Shown here: positions 1 to 6,383 of the stretch, one piece after another
Position numbering within the stretch: the stretch's first letter is position 1
Layout: every line of letters starts with the position of its first letter
Assembly: GCA_002352605.1 (NCBI GenBank)
Contig: DEIP01000059.1
Span: 1 to 11,728, forward strand
Length of the DNA: 11,728 nt
Reading direction: 5' to 3'
DNA from: Desulfobacteraceae bacterium UBA2771
GTDB taxonomy: Bacteria; Desulfobacterota; Desulfobacteria; Desulfobacterales; Desulfosarcinaceae
Position numbers and translations under genes: made by a program
Notes under the pieces: generated by a model
The model's input: the letters and a program-made list of their open reading frames with translations, nothing else
What the model was told of the DNA's origin: nothing
Database searches by the model: none

Positions 1-848
1 GCGGCTTCGAATTTACCGAGTTTGCGGCCTACCGCTCCGGTAAAAGCGCCTTTTTCATAACCGAACAGTTCCGATTCCAAAAGGGTTTCGGGTAAGGCGG
101 CACAGTTCAGTACCACCAGCGGTTTGTCTCTGCGGGGGCTTTCATGGTGGATCAATCGTGCCAGAAGTTCTTTGCCCGTGCCGCTTTCGCCTTGAATCAG
201 GGCGGTGGTTTTGGTGCGCGAGAGTTTCTGAGCATCTTCGAGCACCTTCATCAAGGTCAAGCTTTTCCCGATGATCTGGTGCTTTTCGCCCAGTTCTTTC
301 TTTAAATCAAGGTTTTCCCGGCGGACCTGCTCAAGGTTTCGTGCACTGCCGATGGCCAGGGCGGCCAGGCTGGAAAACTCTTCGAGCACCACCATATCCG
401 CCTGGGTGAACTGGGTGTCGTCTTTTTTATTGATAACTTGGATCACACCGATGGTACCGCTATTGATTTTTAAGGGCACACAGGCCATGGAACGGGTTTG
501 GAAACCGATGCTGTCGCTAATTTTACGCATCCACCGGTTGTCTTGTTGGGCATCGGCAATGAGCAGGGGGCGACCCGTTTCGGCCACGTGGCCGGCGATT
601 CCCTGGCCGATTTTCACCCTGAATTCTTTGACCTTATCGCCTTTGGCACCGGTGGCCACTTTAAAATAGAGTGTCTCGGTTTTGGGGTCCAGCAGAAGCA
701 GTGAGGCGGCTTCGGCACTGACGACGTTGGTGGCCGATTCGATGATCAGTTGGAGGAGTTGATCCAAATCCTGTACGGAAGATACCCAGGTTGAAATGGC
801 CTTCAACTGTTCAATGGGGGCGTTGGCATCGCAGGTTGCTGTTTTCAT
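1..848 (-). CDS. Sigma-54-dependent transcriptional activator, GAF + AAA+ (C-terminus cut by window edge)
   Basis: This is an enhancer-binding protein that uses ATP hydrolysis to open sigma-54 promoters. 282 codons are visible (3-848) and the frame is open to the left edge. Residues ~25-170 form a GAF sensor domain and ~171-190 a charged helical linker (NLEQVRRENLDLKKELGEKH). The AAA+ domain begins at ~191, with Walker A GESGTGKE at 220-227 and the sigma-54 contact loop GAFTGA at 267-272. Walker B, the arginine fingers and the C-terminal HTH lie beyond the window. There is no N-terminal receiver domain, so the signal is probably a ligand sensed by GAF. The ATG at 848 is chosen because an in-frame TAG lies two codons upstream (852-854). 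No clear Shine-Dalgarno precedes it, and a small ORF ends at that TAG. The gene is divergent from mpl. Family is certain from the motifs; target genes and ligand are unknown. Confidence 0.95.
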   Translation of the reverse strand, partial: MKTATCDANAPIEQLKAISTWVSSVQDLDQLLQLIIESATNVVSAEAASLLLLDPKTETLYFKVATGAKGDKVKEFRVKIGQGIAGHVAETGRPLLIADAQQDNRWMRKISDSIGFQTRSMACVPLKINSGTIGVIQVINKKDDTQFTQADMVVLEEFSSLAALAIGSARNLEQVRRENLDLKKELGEKHQIIGKSLTLMKVLEDAQKLSRTKTTALIQGESGTGKELLARLIHHESPRRDKPLVVLNCAALPETLLESELFGYEKGAFTGAVGRKLGKFEA

Positions 849-851
849 AAT

Positions 852-935
852 CTAACGGTTTTTTTCGGCGATCAGGCCGGTGATAGGGAAAAGATAGTTG
901 TTGCCCGGAATTAAGCGGCGTAGACTCGACTTCAT
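852..935 (-). CDS. Possible 27-residue upstream ORF / leader peptide before the sigma-54 activator
   Basis: An ATG at 935 opens a 27-codon frame beginning MKSSLRRLIPGNNYLFP and ending with TAG at 852-854. It is in the same frame as the activator and stops just before its start (TAG ATT ATG). An AGGAG lies 12 bases upstream (948-952), which is rather far. Three readings are possible. It may be a leader peptide that couples translation to the activator, which lacks a good Shine-Dalgarno of its own. It may be the former N-terminus of the activator, cut off by a nonsense mutation. Or it may be chance. The best promoter (934-963) would start transcription downstream of this ATG, which argues against translation from that transcript. 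Confidence 0.22.
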   Translation of the reverse strand: MKSSLRRLIPGNNYLFPITGLIAEKNR

Positions 936-963
936 ATTAGCCCATGTCTCCTGCTGGTGTCAA
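934..963 (-). promoter_or_regulatory. Sigma-70-type promoter for the sigma-54 activator
   Basis: Reading leftward, a perfect TTGACA (complement of 958-963) is followed by 18 bases and then TAATAT (complement of 934-939). It is in the right place and orientation, about 85 bases before the activator start. The start site would be near 927, giving a leader of about 80 bases. Confidence 0.5.
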
Positions 964-967
964 ATCA

Positions 968-983
968 AATGATGGATATCATT
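968..983. promoter_or_regulatory. Palindrome just upstream of the activator promoter, candidate operator
   Basis: AATGAT and ATCATT form a 6-bp inverted repeat around GGAT. It lies 5 bases upstream of the -35 element of the leftward promoter. The position fits a regulator site for the activator gene or the divergent side, but no known consensus was recognised. A palindrome this short can occur by chance in AT-rich DNA. Confidence 0.25.
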
Positions 984-1207
984 AATGATTGGATCGGGCT
1001 GAAGCAACTGCATGGGCAAGTGCGACCAGAGCAACGATGCTGGTGCGTTGGACAAAAATGCCTTGGCCCGCCTTAATGGCCGGGCTTGCAAAAGGATTGT
1101 CGGCTGCATTGTCATTCGTCTTGAATCCTTGCCCCTTAGAATTCATAGCCAGGCGATAAAAGAGATCTTTGCCATTCAATCATCAAGTGTTGTTCCGGGG
1201 TGATGAA

Positions 1208-1243
1208 CTGCTTGTGATTTGATGACAAATCGTCTACAAGCAG
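1208..1243. repeat. Long bulged hairpin in the mpl 5' leader
   Basis: The arms CTGCTTGT (1208-1215) and ACAAGCAG (1236-1243) pair perfectly. Inside them GATTTG (1216-1221) and CAAATC (1226-1231) pair around an ATGA loop, leaving a 4-base bulge (GTCT). The result is a 14-bp stem ending 57 bases before the mpl start. There is no T-run after it, so it is not a typical intrinsic terminator. It could be an mRNA-stabilising or regulatory structure, or a protein site. Confidence 0.55.
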
Positions 1244-1300
1244 ATTCCATGTATATGCTGGTGAAAACAAAAGTGAACCAATCCAAAGGAATCTGGCGCC

Positions 1301-2725
1301 ATGATCCTGCCGGAAAACAATCGAATCCCTGAAAAGGTGACAAGCGTTCACCTGATTGCCGTTTGCGGAACGGCCATGGGTGCTTTGGCCTGTATGCTCA
1401 AAGAGATGGGCTACCGGGTCACCGGTTCAGATGACAATATCTACCCGCCAATGAGTTACTTCCTTGAAGAAAAAGGCGTTTCTATCATGGCCGGGTTCGA
1501 CGAGACGCACCTGTCACACCGGCCGGATCTGGTTGTGGTCGGCAATGCCGTTTCGCGGGACAATGAAGAAGTGGTTGCCACCGGTGAGATGGCACTTTGC
1601 TACTGCTCCATGCCCCAGGCGGTCAATCGGTTTGTCGCCGCCGGCAAGCGTCAGGTGCTGGTGGCAGGAACCCACGGGAAAACTACCACGTCGGCCATCC
1701 TCGCCTGGATGCTTTTTGCTGCGGGTCGGGATCCTTCTTTTATCATCGGCGGCATCCTGCCCAATTTTACGAGCAACTACCGCACCGGAACAGGAGACTG
1801 TATTATCATTGAGGCAGATGAATACGATACCGCCTTTTTTGACAAAGGTCCCAAATTTCTTCACTATACACCGGATGCCGCCATTTTGACCAGTGTGGAA
1901 TTCGATCATGCCGATATTTATCGTGATATCGCGCATGTCCGAGATGCTTTTGGGCGGTTTCTCGCAACCATCAACCCGGCGTCGTTGCTGGTCAGTGTGG
2001 ACGATGATCCCAATGTGACCGATCTGGTTAAACGGGCATCGTGCAAACGGTTGTCTTACGGCATGCAAGCACCTTCTGCCTGGCGTCTTGGCGAAATTGT
2101 CATCGAACCACCGGTCACCCGTTTCCAGGTTTTCAAGAACGGTGCCGATTATGGGTCGTTCCGAACACGGATGATCGGTACGTACAATCTGAAAAACGCC
2201 CTGGCTGCGATTGCGGTGGCAGATTACTTGGGGCTTGCGCCCGATAAAATCGCCGAGGCGCTGGACTGTTTTTCCGGTGTGAAGCGGCGACAGGAGATCC
2301 GTGGTGAAAAGCGGGGTGTTATCGTCATGGACGATTTTGCCCACCATCCCACCGCCGTAAAGGAGACCCTCTTGGCGGTCAAATCCCATTTTTCAAAAAG
2401 CCGAATCATTGCTGTTTTCGAACCACGAACCCATTCGAGCATGCGTATGGTGTTTCAGCAGGCGTATACGACCGTGTTCGATCCGGCGGATCGAATCTGT
2501 ATCCGCAAGCCGTCTTTGCTGCAAAAGGTTCCCGAAGATGAACGATTATCCAGCCGACAGCTGGTTGTCGATTTGAAAAAAAGAGGTAAGGACGCCATCC
2601 ACTTTGATGACACGAAATCCATCATTGACCATTTGACCCAATCTTCTATCCGTGGCGATGTGATCCTGATTATGTCCAACGGTGGGTTCGACAATATCCA
2701 CGAACGATTGCTTCGGGCGTTGTAG
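1301..2725 (+). CDS. mpl: UDP-N-acetylmuramate:L-alanyl-gamma-D-glutamyl-meso-diaminopimelate ligase
   Basis: Mpl is a cytoplasmic Mur ligase. It joins recycled murein tripeptide (L-Ala-gamma-D-Glu-mDAP) to UDP-MurNAc using ATP, returning peptidoglycan turnover products to wall synthesis. The 474 residues match the family length (E. coli about 457). The N-terminal Rossmann domain has HLIAVCGTAMGALA with ACMLKEMGYRVTGSD. The central ATPase domain has the P-loop GTHGKTTT (123-130), EADEYD (171-176) and EFDHADIY (200-207). The C-terminal domain carries DDFAHHPTA (344-352), which is diagnostic for Mpl over MurC. AAAGGA at 1285-1290, 10 bases upstream, supports the ATG at 1301. The gene stands alone, divergent from the activator, with 201 bases to the next gene. 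It implies a Gram-negative type mDAP wall. No other recycling gene (ampG, ampD, nagZ) is in view. Confidence 0.96.
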   Translation: MILPENNRIPEKVTSVHLIAVCGTAMGALACMLKEMGYRVTGSDDNIYPPMSYFLEEKGVSIMAGFDETHLSHRPDLVVVGNAVSRDNEEVVATGEMALCYCSMPQAVNRFVAAGKRQVLVAGTHGKTTTSAILAWMLFAAGRDPSFIIGGILPNFTSNYRTGTGDCIIIEADEYDTAFFDKGPKFLHYTPDAAILTSVEFDHADIYRDIAHVRDAFGRFLATINPASLLVSVDDDPNVTDLVKRASCKRLSYGMQAPSAWRLGEIVIEPPVTRFQVFKNGADYGSFRTRMIGTYNLKNALAAIAVADYLGLAPDKIAEALDCFSGVKRRQEIRGEKRGVIVMDDFAHHPTAVKETLLAVKSHFSKSRIIAVFEPRTHSSMRMVFQQAYTTVFDPADRICIRKPSLLQKVPEDERLSSRQLVVDLKKRGKDAIHFDDTKSIIDHLTQSSIRGDVILIMSNGGFDNIHERLLRAL

Positions 2726-2768
2726 TTCGAAACCGGTTGTGCAAATGGGTGGCGTCCAGATAAAACCC

Positions 2769-2848
2769 TTGACAATACAACTGGTATAAATTACTTGCTT
2801 GTTGCTTAAAAAAAATTAAAAATTATTAAAAACAAATAGATAAAACGA
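2769..2848 (+). promoter_or_regulatory. AT-rich leader of the fabH-like gene with possible promoter
   Basis: A perfect TTGACA lies at 2769-2774, and a long A-rich tract follows (about 2809-2848, nearly all A/T with runs of A). No good -10 sits at normal spacing: TATAAA at 2785 is only 10 bases away, and TACTTG at 2792 matches poorly. The A-tract could be intrinsically bent DNA or an UP-like element for a promoter nearer the gene. Only the base composition is certain. Confidence 0.25.
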
Positions 2849-2926
2849 TTTCCAGTCATTGTTCATTATGTTCTGGTAGACAATTTACATTGATTTTCTT
2901 TTTCCGCATGGGGGTTCTAACGATCC

Positions 2927-3940
2927 ATGAGATATGCTGCCACGATTACCGGAACCGGCCGTACATTTCCTGAAAAACGGGTGACCAACGACGACATCGT
3001 CGATCGGTTGGAAAAGGGTTGTATTACCACCGACGACCAGTGGATCCGCGATCGTACGGGCATTCGTGAACGACGCTTTTCCAGCCTGAAGAACCCCGAC
3101 GAACACAATTCATCCCTTGGCGTGGCTGCGGCCAGAAGGGCGCTTGACATGGCCGGCCGCACACCCGGGGAGATCGATCAAATCATCTACGCCACTTGTT
3201 CGCCGGATACACTGCTCCCCTCCACAGCTTGCTGGCTTCAACATAAAATCGGTGCCACCCAGGCCTGGGCCATGGATATCAACGCTGCTTGCTCCGGGTT
3301 CATTTATGGATTGGCAACGGCGGAAAAATTCATCCAATCCGGACAGACCCTGACGGCACTGGTGGTGGGGGCCGAGGTGCTCAACCCGTTCATCAACTGG
3401 CGCGATCGGGGGTCTTGCATCATTTTTGGTGACGGTGCCGGCGCTGCCGTCGTGGAACGGACCGAGCATGATTCACCGGCACGCATCCTTTCCAGCCATC
3501 TGCTGTCTGACGGCAACTTGTGGGAGATGCTACACATCCCCGCCGGCGGTTCCAGTATGGAAGTCACCCCCGACCATTTTTCCAAGAACCTTCACAAAAT
3601 ACATATGCACGGCAAAGAGATCTTCAAGGTGGCTGTTCGCACCCTTGCCGAATTTGCCACCCGGTCCCTTGAAAGCAATGGCTTTACCATAGATGACCTC
3701 GACTGGTTTATCCCCCATCAGGCCAACTTCCGGATCATCGAAGCCGTTGCCAAACGCCTGCGCTGTCCCATGGAAAGAGTAGTCGTGAATGTGGACCGTT
3801 ATGGCAATACTTCGGCGGCCACCATTCCCACGGCACTGGATGAGGCTGTGAGGGATGGCAGGATTCAAAAGGGACAGTTGGTCCTGTTGGATGCTTTTGG
3901 GGCCGGTCTGACTTATGGCGCCATTTTGATGCGTTGGTAG
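2927..3940 (+). CDS. 3-oxoacyl-ACP synthase III (KAS III / FabH-like thiolase-fold enzyme)
   Basis: KAS III enzymes condense an acyl-CoA primer with malonyl-ACP and start fatty acid synthesis. The 337 residues are slightly longer than E. coli FabH (317). The catalytic triad is complete: Cys122 in NAACSGF, His264 in IPHQAN and Asn294 in YGNTSAAT. The CoA-binding segment QWIRDRTGIRERR (38-50) and the glycine-rich FGDGAGAAVV are also present. Leu97 sits where E. coli FabH has Phe87, a residue that helps set primer size, so the primer may not be acetyl-CoA (inference). A GGGG run at 2910-2914, 12 bases upstream, is a modest Shine-Dalgarno. The gene is not next to plsX, fabD, fabG or acpP, so it may be a second KAS III or serve a specialised acyl product. 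It lies upstream of birA but is separated by 186 bases and an independent promoter. The family is secure; the exact role is open. Confidence 0.9.
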   Translation: MRYAATITGTGRTFPEKRVTNDDIVDRLEKGCITTDDQWIRDRTGIRERRFSSLKNPDEHNSSLGVAAARRALDMAGRTPGEIDQIIYATCSPDTLLPSTACWLQHKIGATQAWAMDINAACSGFIYGLATAEKFIQSGQTLTALVVGAEVLNPFINWRDRGSCIIFGDGAGAAVVERTEHDSPARILSSHLLSDGNLWEMLHIPAGGSSMEVTPDHFSKNLHKIHMHGKEIFKVAVRTLAEFATRSLESNGFTIDDLDWFIPHQANFRIIEAVAKRLRCPMERVVVNVDRYGNTSAATIPTALDEAVRDGRIQKGQLVLLDAFGAGLTYGAILMRW

Positions 3941-4073
3941 CTCTCAGCTGTTCCAACAGATCCTTTTCGCCGATGAACCGGTCAATGATGCCGAGACGGT
4001 GATGCAGCGGCTTTCCAAGCGCTTTTCCAACTAAGGACCGTGATTTTTTTTCCGTCGTTGTGTCAGTATGGTG

Positions 4074-4102
4074 TTGACATCCTGCCTCGCATTTGGTTAA
4101 CC
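4074..4102 (+). promoter_or_regulatory. Probable promoter of the birA-bioYMN operon
   Basis: A perfect TTGACA (4074-4079) is followed after 17 bases by TTAACC (4097-4102), a poor -10 that forms the inner half of the left BirA operator arm. If used, transcription would start near 4108 and the leader would be about 20 bases. The overlap of -10 and operator fits direct repression. The -35 and the geometry support it; the weak -10 is the main doubt. Confidence 0.5.
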
Positions 4103-4128
4103 ATCCCTTTCTCATAGGTTAACCAAAT
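4091..4128. promoter_or_regulatory. BirA operator (biotin repressor site) overlapping the birA start codon
   Basis: ATTTGGTTAACC (4091-4102) and GGTTAACCAAAT (4117-4128) are perfect 12-bp inverted arms with a 14-base spacer. The known bacterial BirA site is about TTGTAAACC - 14 to 16 bases - GGTTTACAA. The inner nine bases here (TGGTTAACC) match it at 7 of 9 positions, with the right spacing. The right arm covers the only Shine-Dalgarno-like bases (AGG, 4116-4118) and the AT of the birA ATG, while the left arm covers the probable -10. The gene directly downstream encodes a BirA with a DNA-binding domain, followed by biotin importer genes, so this is very likely the autoregulatory site. Confidence 0.9.
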
Positions 4129-5053
4129 GAAGCCCAAGCAGATCATTTTACATATGTTGAGTCAAGCCGACGGCGTGGTGTCCGGCGAAGTGCTCAGTCT
4201 CGAATTGGGTGTCAGCAGGGTCTCCATTTGGAAACATATCAAGGGACTGGTCCAGTCCGGCATTCCGATTGTCTCTTCTCCCAAAGGTTATCGCTTGACA
4301 CATGATCCGGACAGTCTGTTGCCTTGGGCATTCGAGACACGCCGGGACCGCATCCATTATTTTCCGGAAACCGCATCCACCATGGATGAAGCCATGGCGC
4401 TGGCACGAAAAGGCTGTCCGGATTTTACCGTGGCGGTGGCCCAACGCCAAACCCGCGGCCGGGGGCGCATGCAACGGATTTGGTTGTCGGCCGATGGCGG
4501 CCTCTATTTTACCGTCGTCGTTCGGCCGGATATTCCCGTGATGCTGGCCGGCCTGGTGAATCTGGCGGCAGCCATCGACATGGCCAATCTCCTGCGGTCG
4601 CTGCTCCAGGTCGATGCGCATTTGAAGTGGCCCAACGACATCCTGGTGGACAACCATAAGATCTGCGGTCTGTTGTCCCAGATGGAGGCTGAAGGCGACC
4701 AGGTGGCCCATATGAACATCGGCATCGGCCTCAATGTCAATAACACCCCGGAGACCGAAGACCCCATCGCCATCTCCCTTAAGGTGCTGCTGGGTCGACC
4801 CGTGGCACGCCGGGAGATTCTGGTCGCCTTCCTGGAAGCCTTTGAAAAGCGGATCTTGACCTTTGATCCCCATGGCGTGATCGAGGAATGGCGGTCAGGC
4901 AATATAACCCTTGGCCAAAAGGTCCGTGTCATCACGATCAAGGAGATGGTCGAAGGAACCGCCGTTGATGTGGATGTTCAGGGCGGCCTGATCCTTCGGC
5001 TGGCCGATGGTACCCGGCAGACTGTGATGCATGGTGATTGCTTTCACCAATAA
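4127..5053 (+). CDS. birA: Bifunctional biotin--[acetyl-CoA carboxylase] ligase / biotin operon repressor
   Basis: BirA activates biotin to biotinyl-5'-AMP and transfers it to the lysine of biotin acceptor proteins (BCCP or other carboxylase/decarboxylase subunits). With its ligand bound it dimerises and represses transcription. The 308 residues hold an N-terminal winged helix-turn-helix (about 5-58, SGEVLSLELGVSRVSIWKHI at 19-38). The ligase core (about 76-255) has ETASTMDEA at 81-89, the biotinyl-AMP loop QTRGRGRMQR at 108-117 and KWPNDI at 167-172. A C-terminal SH3-like domain follows (about 262-308). The loop has Gln116 where the common form GRGRxGR has Gly. The wHTH makes this the regulatory class, which fits the operator over its start. 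It is first in an operon with bioY (15 bases downstream), bioM and bioN. Confidence 0.96.
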   Translation: MKPKQIILHMLSQADGVVSGEVLSLELGVSRVSIWKHIKGLVQSGIPIVSSPKGYRLTHDPDSLLPWAFETRRDRIHYFPETASTMDEAMALARKGCPDFTVAVAQRQTRGRGRMQRIWLSADGGLYFTVVVRPDIPVMLAGLVNLAAAIDMANLLRSLLQVDAHLKWPNDILVDNHKICGLLSQMEAEGDQVAHMNIGIGLNVNNTPETEDPIAISLKVLLGRPVARREILVAFLEAFEKRILTFDPHGVIEEWRSGNITLGQKVRVITIKEMVEGTAVDVDVQGGLILRLADGTRQTVMHGDCFHQ

Positions 5054-5068
5054 AGGAGAAACACCATT

Positions 5069-5629
5069 ATGGATGTATCGGCGAAACAATTGAAACGGAT
5101 GGTTTACGCAGCCCTCATGGCCGCCCTGACGGCTGCCGGTGCCTACATTGCCATTCCCATCGGCCCGGTGCCGATTGTCCTGCAAAACTTGTTCATCATG
5201 CTGGCCGGGTTGCTTTTGGGTGGTCGTTGGGGACTGATCAGTGTGGGGGTTTACCTGTTGGCCGGTGCCGTGGGGCTGCCGGTTTTTGCCGGTGGTACCG
5301 GCGGTGTTGGAAAATTCGTGGGGCCTACCGGTGGATACCTGCTGGGATTTGCGGCTGCCGCTTACCTGGTTGGTGTCATTTCCGAAAGCGGGCACAGGCG
5401 TGTGGCCATTGACGTGCTGGCCATGGTGGCCGGTACGCTGATCATATATGCTTTCGGGGTCTCGTGGCTCAAGGTGGTCACCGGAATGAGCTTTTCCAAG
5501 GCTTTTGCCGTGGGCATGTTTCCCTTTTTGATCGGTGATGCCTTGAAAATCGCCGCCGCAATTCCCATCGCCAGGGCCCTGAGACCCATTATCGATGGCA
5601 GTTTTGGCGTGGCGCGGGCCGCAGGATAA
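5069..5629 (+). CDS. bioY: Biotin transporter substrate-binding S component BioY
   Basis: BioY is the integral membrane protein that binds biotin with high affinity in ECF-type vitamin importers. The 186 residues are typical for the family and form about six membrane segments. Family signatures are visible: IPIGPVPIVLQN (29-40), AGLLLGGRWG (46-55), GLPVFAGGTGG (69-79), GPTGGYLLGF (85-94) and the last-helix GDALK (156-160). AAGGAG at 5053-5058, 10 bases before the ATG, fixes the start. It follows birA by 15 bases and precedes bioM by 4 bases, so it is co-transcribed and expected to fall under BirA repression. With bioM and bioN it should form a complete BioMNY importer. Confidence 0.96.
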   Translation: MDVSAKQLKRMVYAALMAALTAAGAYIAIPIGPVPIVLQNLFIMLAGLLLGGRWGLISVGVYLLAGAVGLPVFAGGTGGVGKFVGPTGGYLLGFAAAAYLVGVISESGHRRVAIDVLAMVAGTLIIYAFGVSWLKVVTGMSFSKAFAVGMFPFLIGDALKIAAAIPIARALRPIIDGSFGVARAAG

Positions 5630-5633
5630 CACC

Positions 5634-6383
5634 GTGTCGATCATCCAGACCACCCATCTATATCATCGATTTGCCGATGATACACAGGGCCTTTGCGACG
5701 TTTCCCTGGCCTTTAACGAAGGGGAATTCACGGTCATCGCCGGTGCCAATGGCTCGGGCAAAACCACGCTGTTGCGCCACCTGAACGGTTTGCTCCTTCC
5801 CGAATCCGGGGCGGTGACCGTTTGCGGTAAGTCGGTGGAAGAAGATCCCATGGCTGCTCGACAGCAAGTGGGGATGGTCTTTCAGGATGCGGACAGCCAG
5901 ATTGTCGGTGAGACCGTATACGATGACGCGGCCTTTGGTCCGGAAAACTTGGCGCTTGGTCGGCTTCAGATCAACCGGCGGGTCACCCGGGCCCTGGAGG
6001 CCGTTGATCTTTGCGGGTTTGAAAACAAACGGCCCCACCATCTTTCCGGTGGTGAAAAACGTCGTCTGGCCATTGCCGGGGTGCTGGCCATGGCCCCCCG
6101 CGTGCTGCTAATGGATGAGCCTTTTTCCAATCTTGACTATCCGGCCACCTGCCTGGTATTGGACCAGATTCTTAACCTCCATAGTAACGGCCACACCATC
6201 ATTATCACCACCCACGACCTGGAGAAGGTGGTTGCCCATGCACAGCGGCTGGTGGTCATGGCCGACGGACGGGTGGTCGAAGATGGTCTCCCGACCGAGG
6301 TGATTGACGGCGTCGCGAGATACGGCATCCGGCCGCCATGTTCCGTGCAACTGGGCAAAGGCATCCGGCCATGGATGAGTTGA
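5634..6383 (+). CDS. bioM: Energy-coupling factor ATPase BioM (CbiO/EcfA-like)
   Basis: This is the ATP-binding subunit that powers biotin uptake through BioN and BioY. From GTG at 5634 it has 249 residues: Walker A GANGSGKT (37-44), Q-loop MVFQD (Gln84), the EcfA-type segment SQIVGETVYDDAAFGPEN (88-105), signature LSGGEKRR (137-144), Walker B VLLMDEP (157-163) and switch His in TTHD (194). The GTG is preferred over an ATG at 5595. AGGA (5623-5626) sits 7 bases before the GTG, the spacing after bioY is 4 bases, and family members start just before the first beta strand (here SIIQTTHLYHRF). The upstream ATG would overlap bioY by 35 bases and add 13 residues with no family match. It overlaps bioN by 13 bases, which points to translational coupling. 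Confidence 0.93.
   Translation: MSIIQTTHLYHRFADDTQGLCDVSLAFNEGEFTVIAGANGSGKTTLLRHLNGLLLPESGAVTVCGKSVEEDPMAARQQVGMVFQDADSQIVGETVYDDAAFGPENLALGRLQINRRVTRALEAVDLCGFENKRPHHLSGGEKRRLAIAGVLAMAPRVLLMDEPFSNLDYPATCLVLDQILNLHSNGHTIIITTHDLEKVVAHAQRLVVMADGRVVEDGLPTEVIDGVARYGIRPPCSVQLGKGIRPWMS

Larger units (their letters stand above)
849..1300. other. Divergent intergenic region between activator gene and mpl
   Basis: These 452 bases carry no convincing gene. They hold the leftward promoter, the upstream small ORF and palindrome (left third), a short GC hairpin (1066-1085, GCCCG/CGGGC) and a long hairpin at 1208-1243 in the mpl leader. A leftward frame at 982-1179 (65 residues, TTG start, no Shine-Dalgarno) reads somewhat protein-like, for example PFASPAIKAGQGIFVQRTS. 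It has no recognised family and is not called. Confidence 0.6.

Noticed and set aside
271..669. Rightward 132-residue frame at the left end
   Set aside because: It is antisense to the sigma-54 activator, whose leftward frame has Walker A and GAFTGA.
1514..2389. Long leftward frame (291 residues) inside mpl
   Set aside because: It is antisense to a full, motif-complete Mpl, and its translation shows no coherent domain; it is a shadow of the codon bias.
2769..2790. TTGACA plus TATAAA before fabH as a strong promoter
   Set aside because: The spacing is only 10 bases, so the two elements cannot act together as a sigma-70 promoter.
3735..4115. Leftward 126-residue frame over the fabH end and the gap before birA
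   Set aside because: Half is antisense to fabH, it would cover the birA promoter, and no family is recognised.
4148..4873. Long leftward frame (241 residues) inside birA
   Set aside because: His/Gln-rich antisense shadow of a complete BirA with all motifs in the forward frame.
5595..5633. Upstream ATG giving a longer BioM
   Set aside because: It overlaps bioY, adds 13 residues unlike the family, and the GTG at 5634 has a proper Shine-Dalgarno at 7 bases.
4895..5653. Leftward 252-residue frame across bioY
   Set aside because: Low-complexity, His/Gly/Gln-rich antisense of BioY; it crosses the birA/bioY boundary and has no domain.
6338..6370. Upstream ATG giving a longer BioN
   Set aside because: No Shine-Dalgarno precedes it; ATG 6371 has AAAGG at 9 bases and matches the usual EcfT N-terminus.
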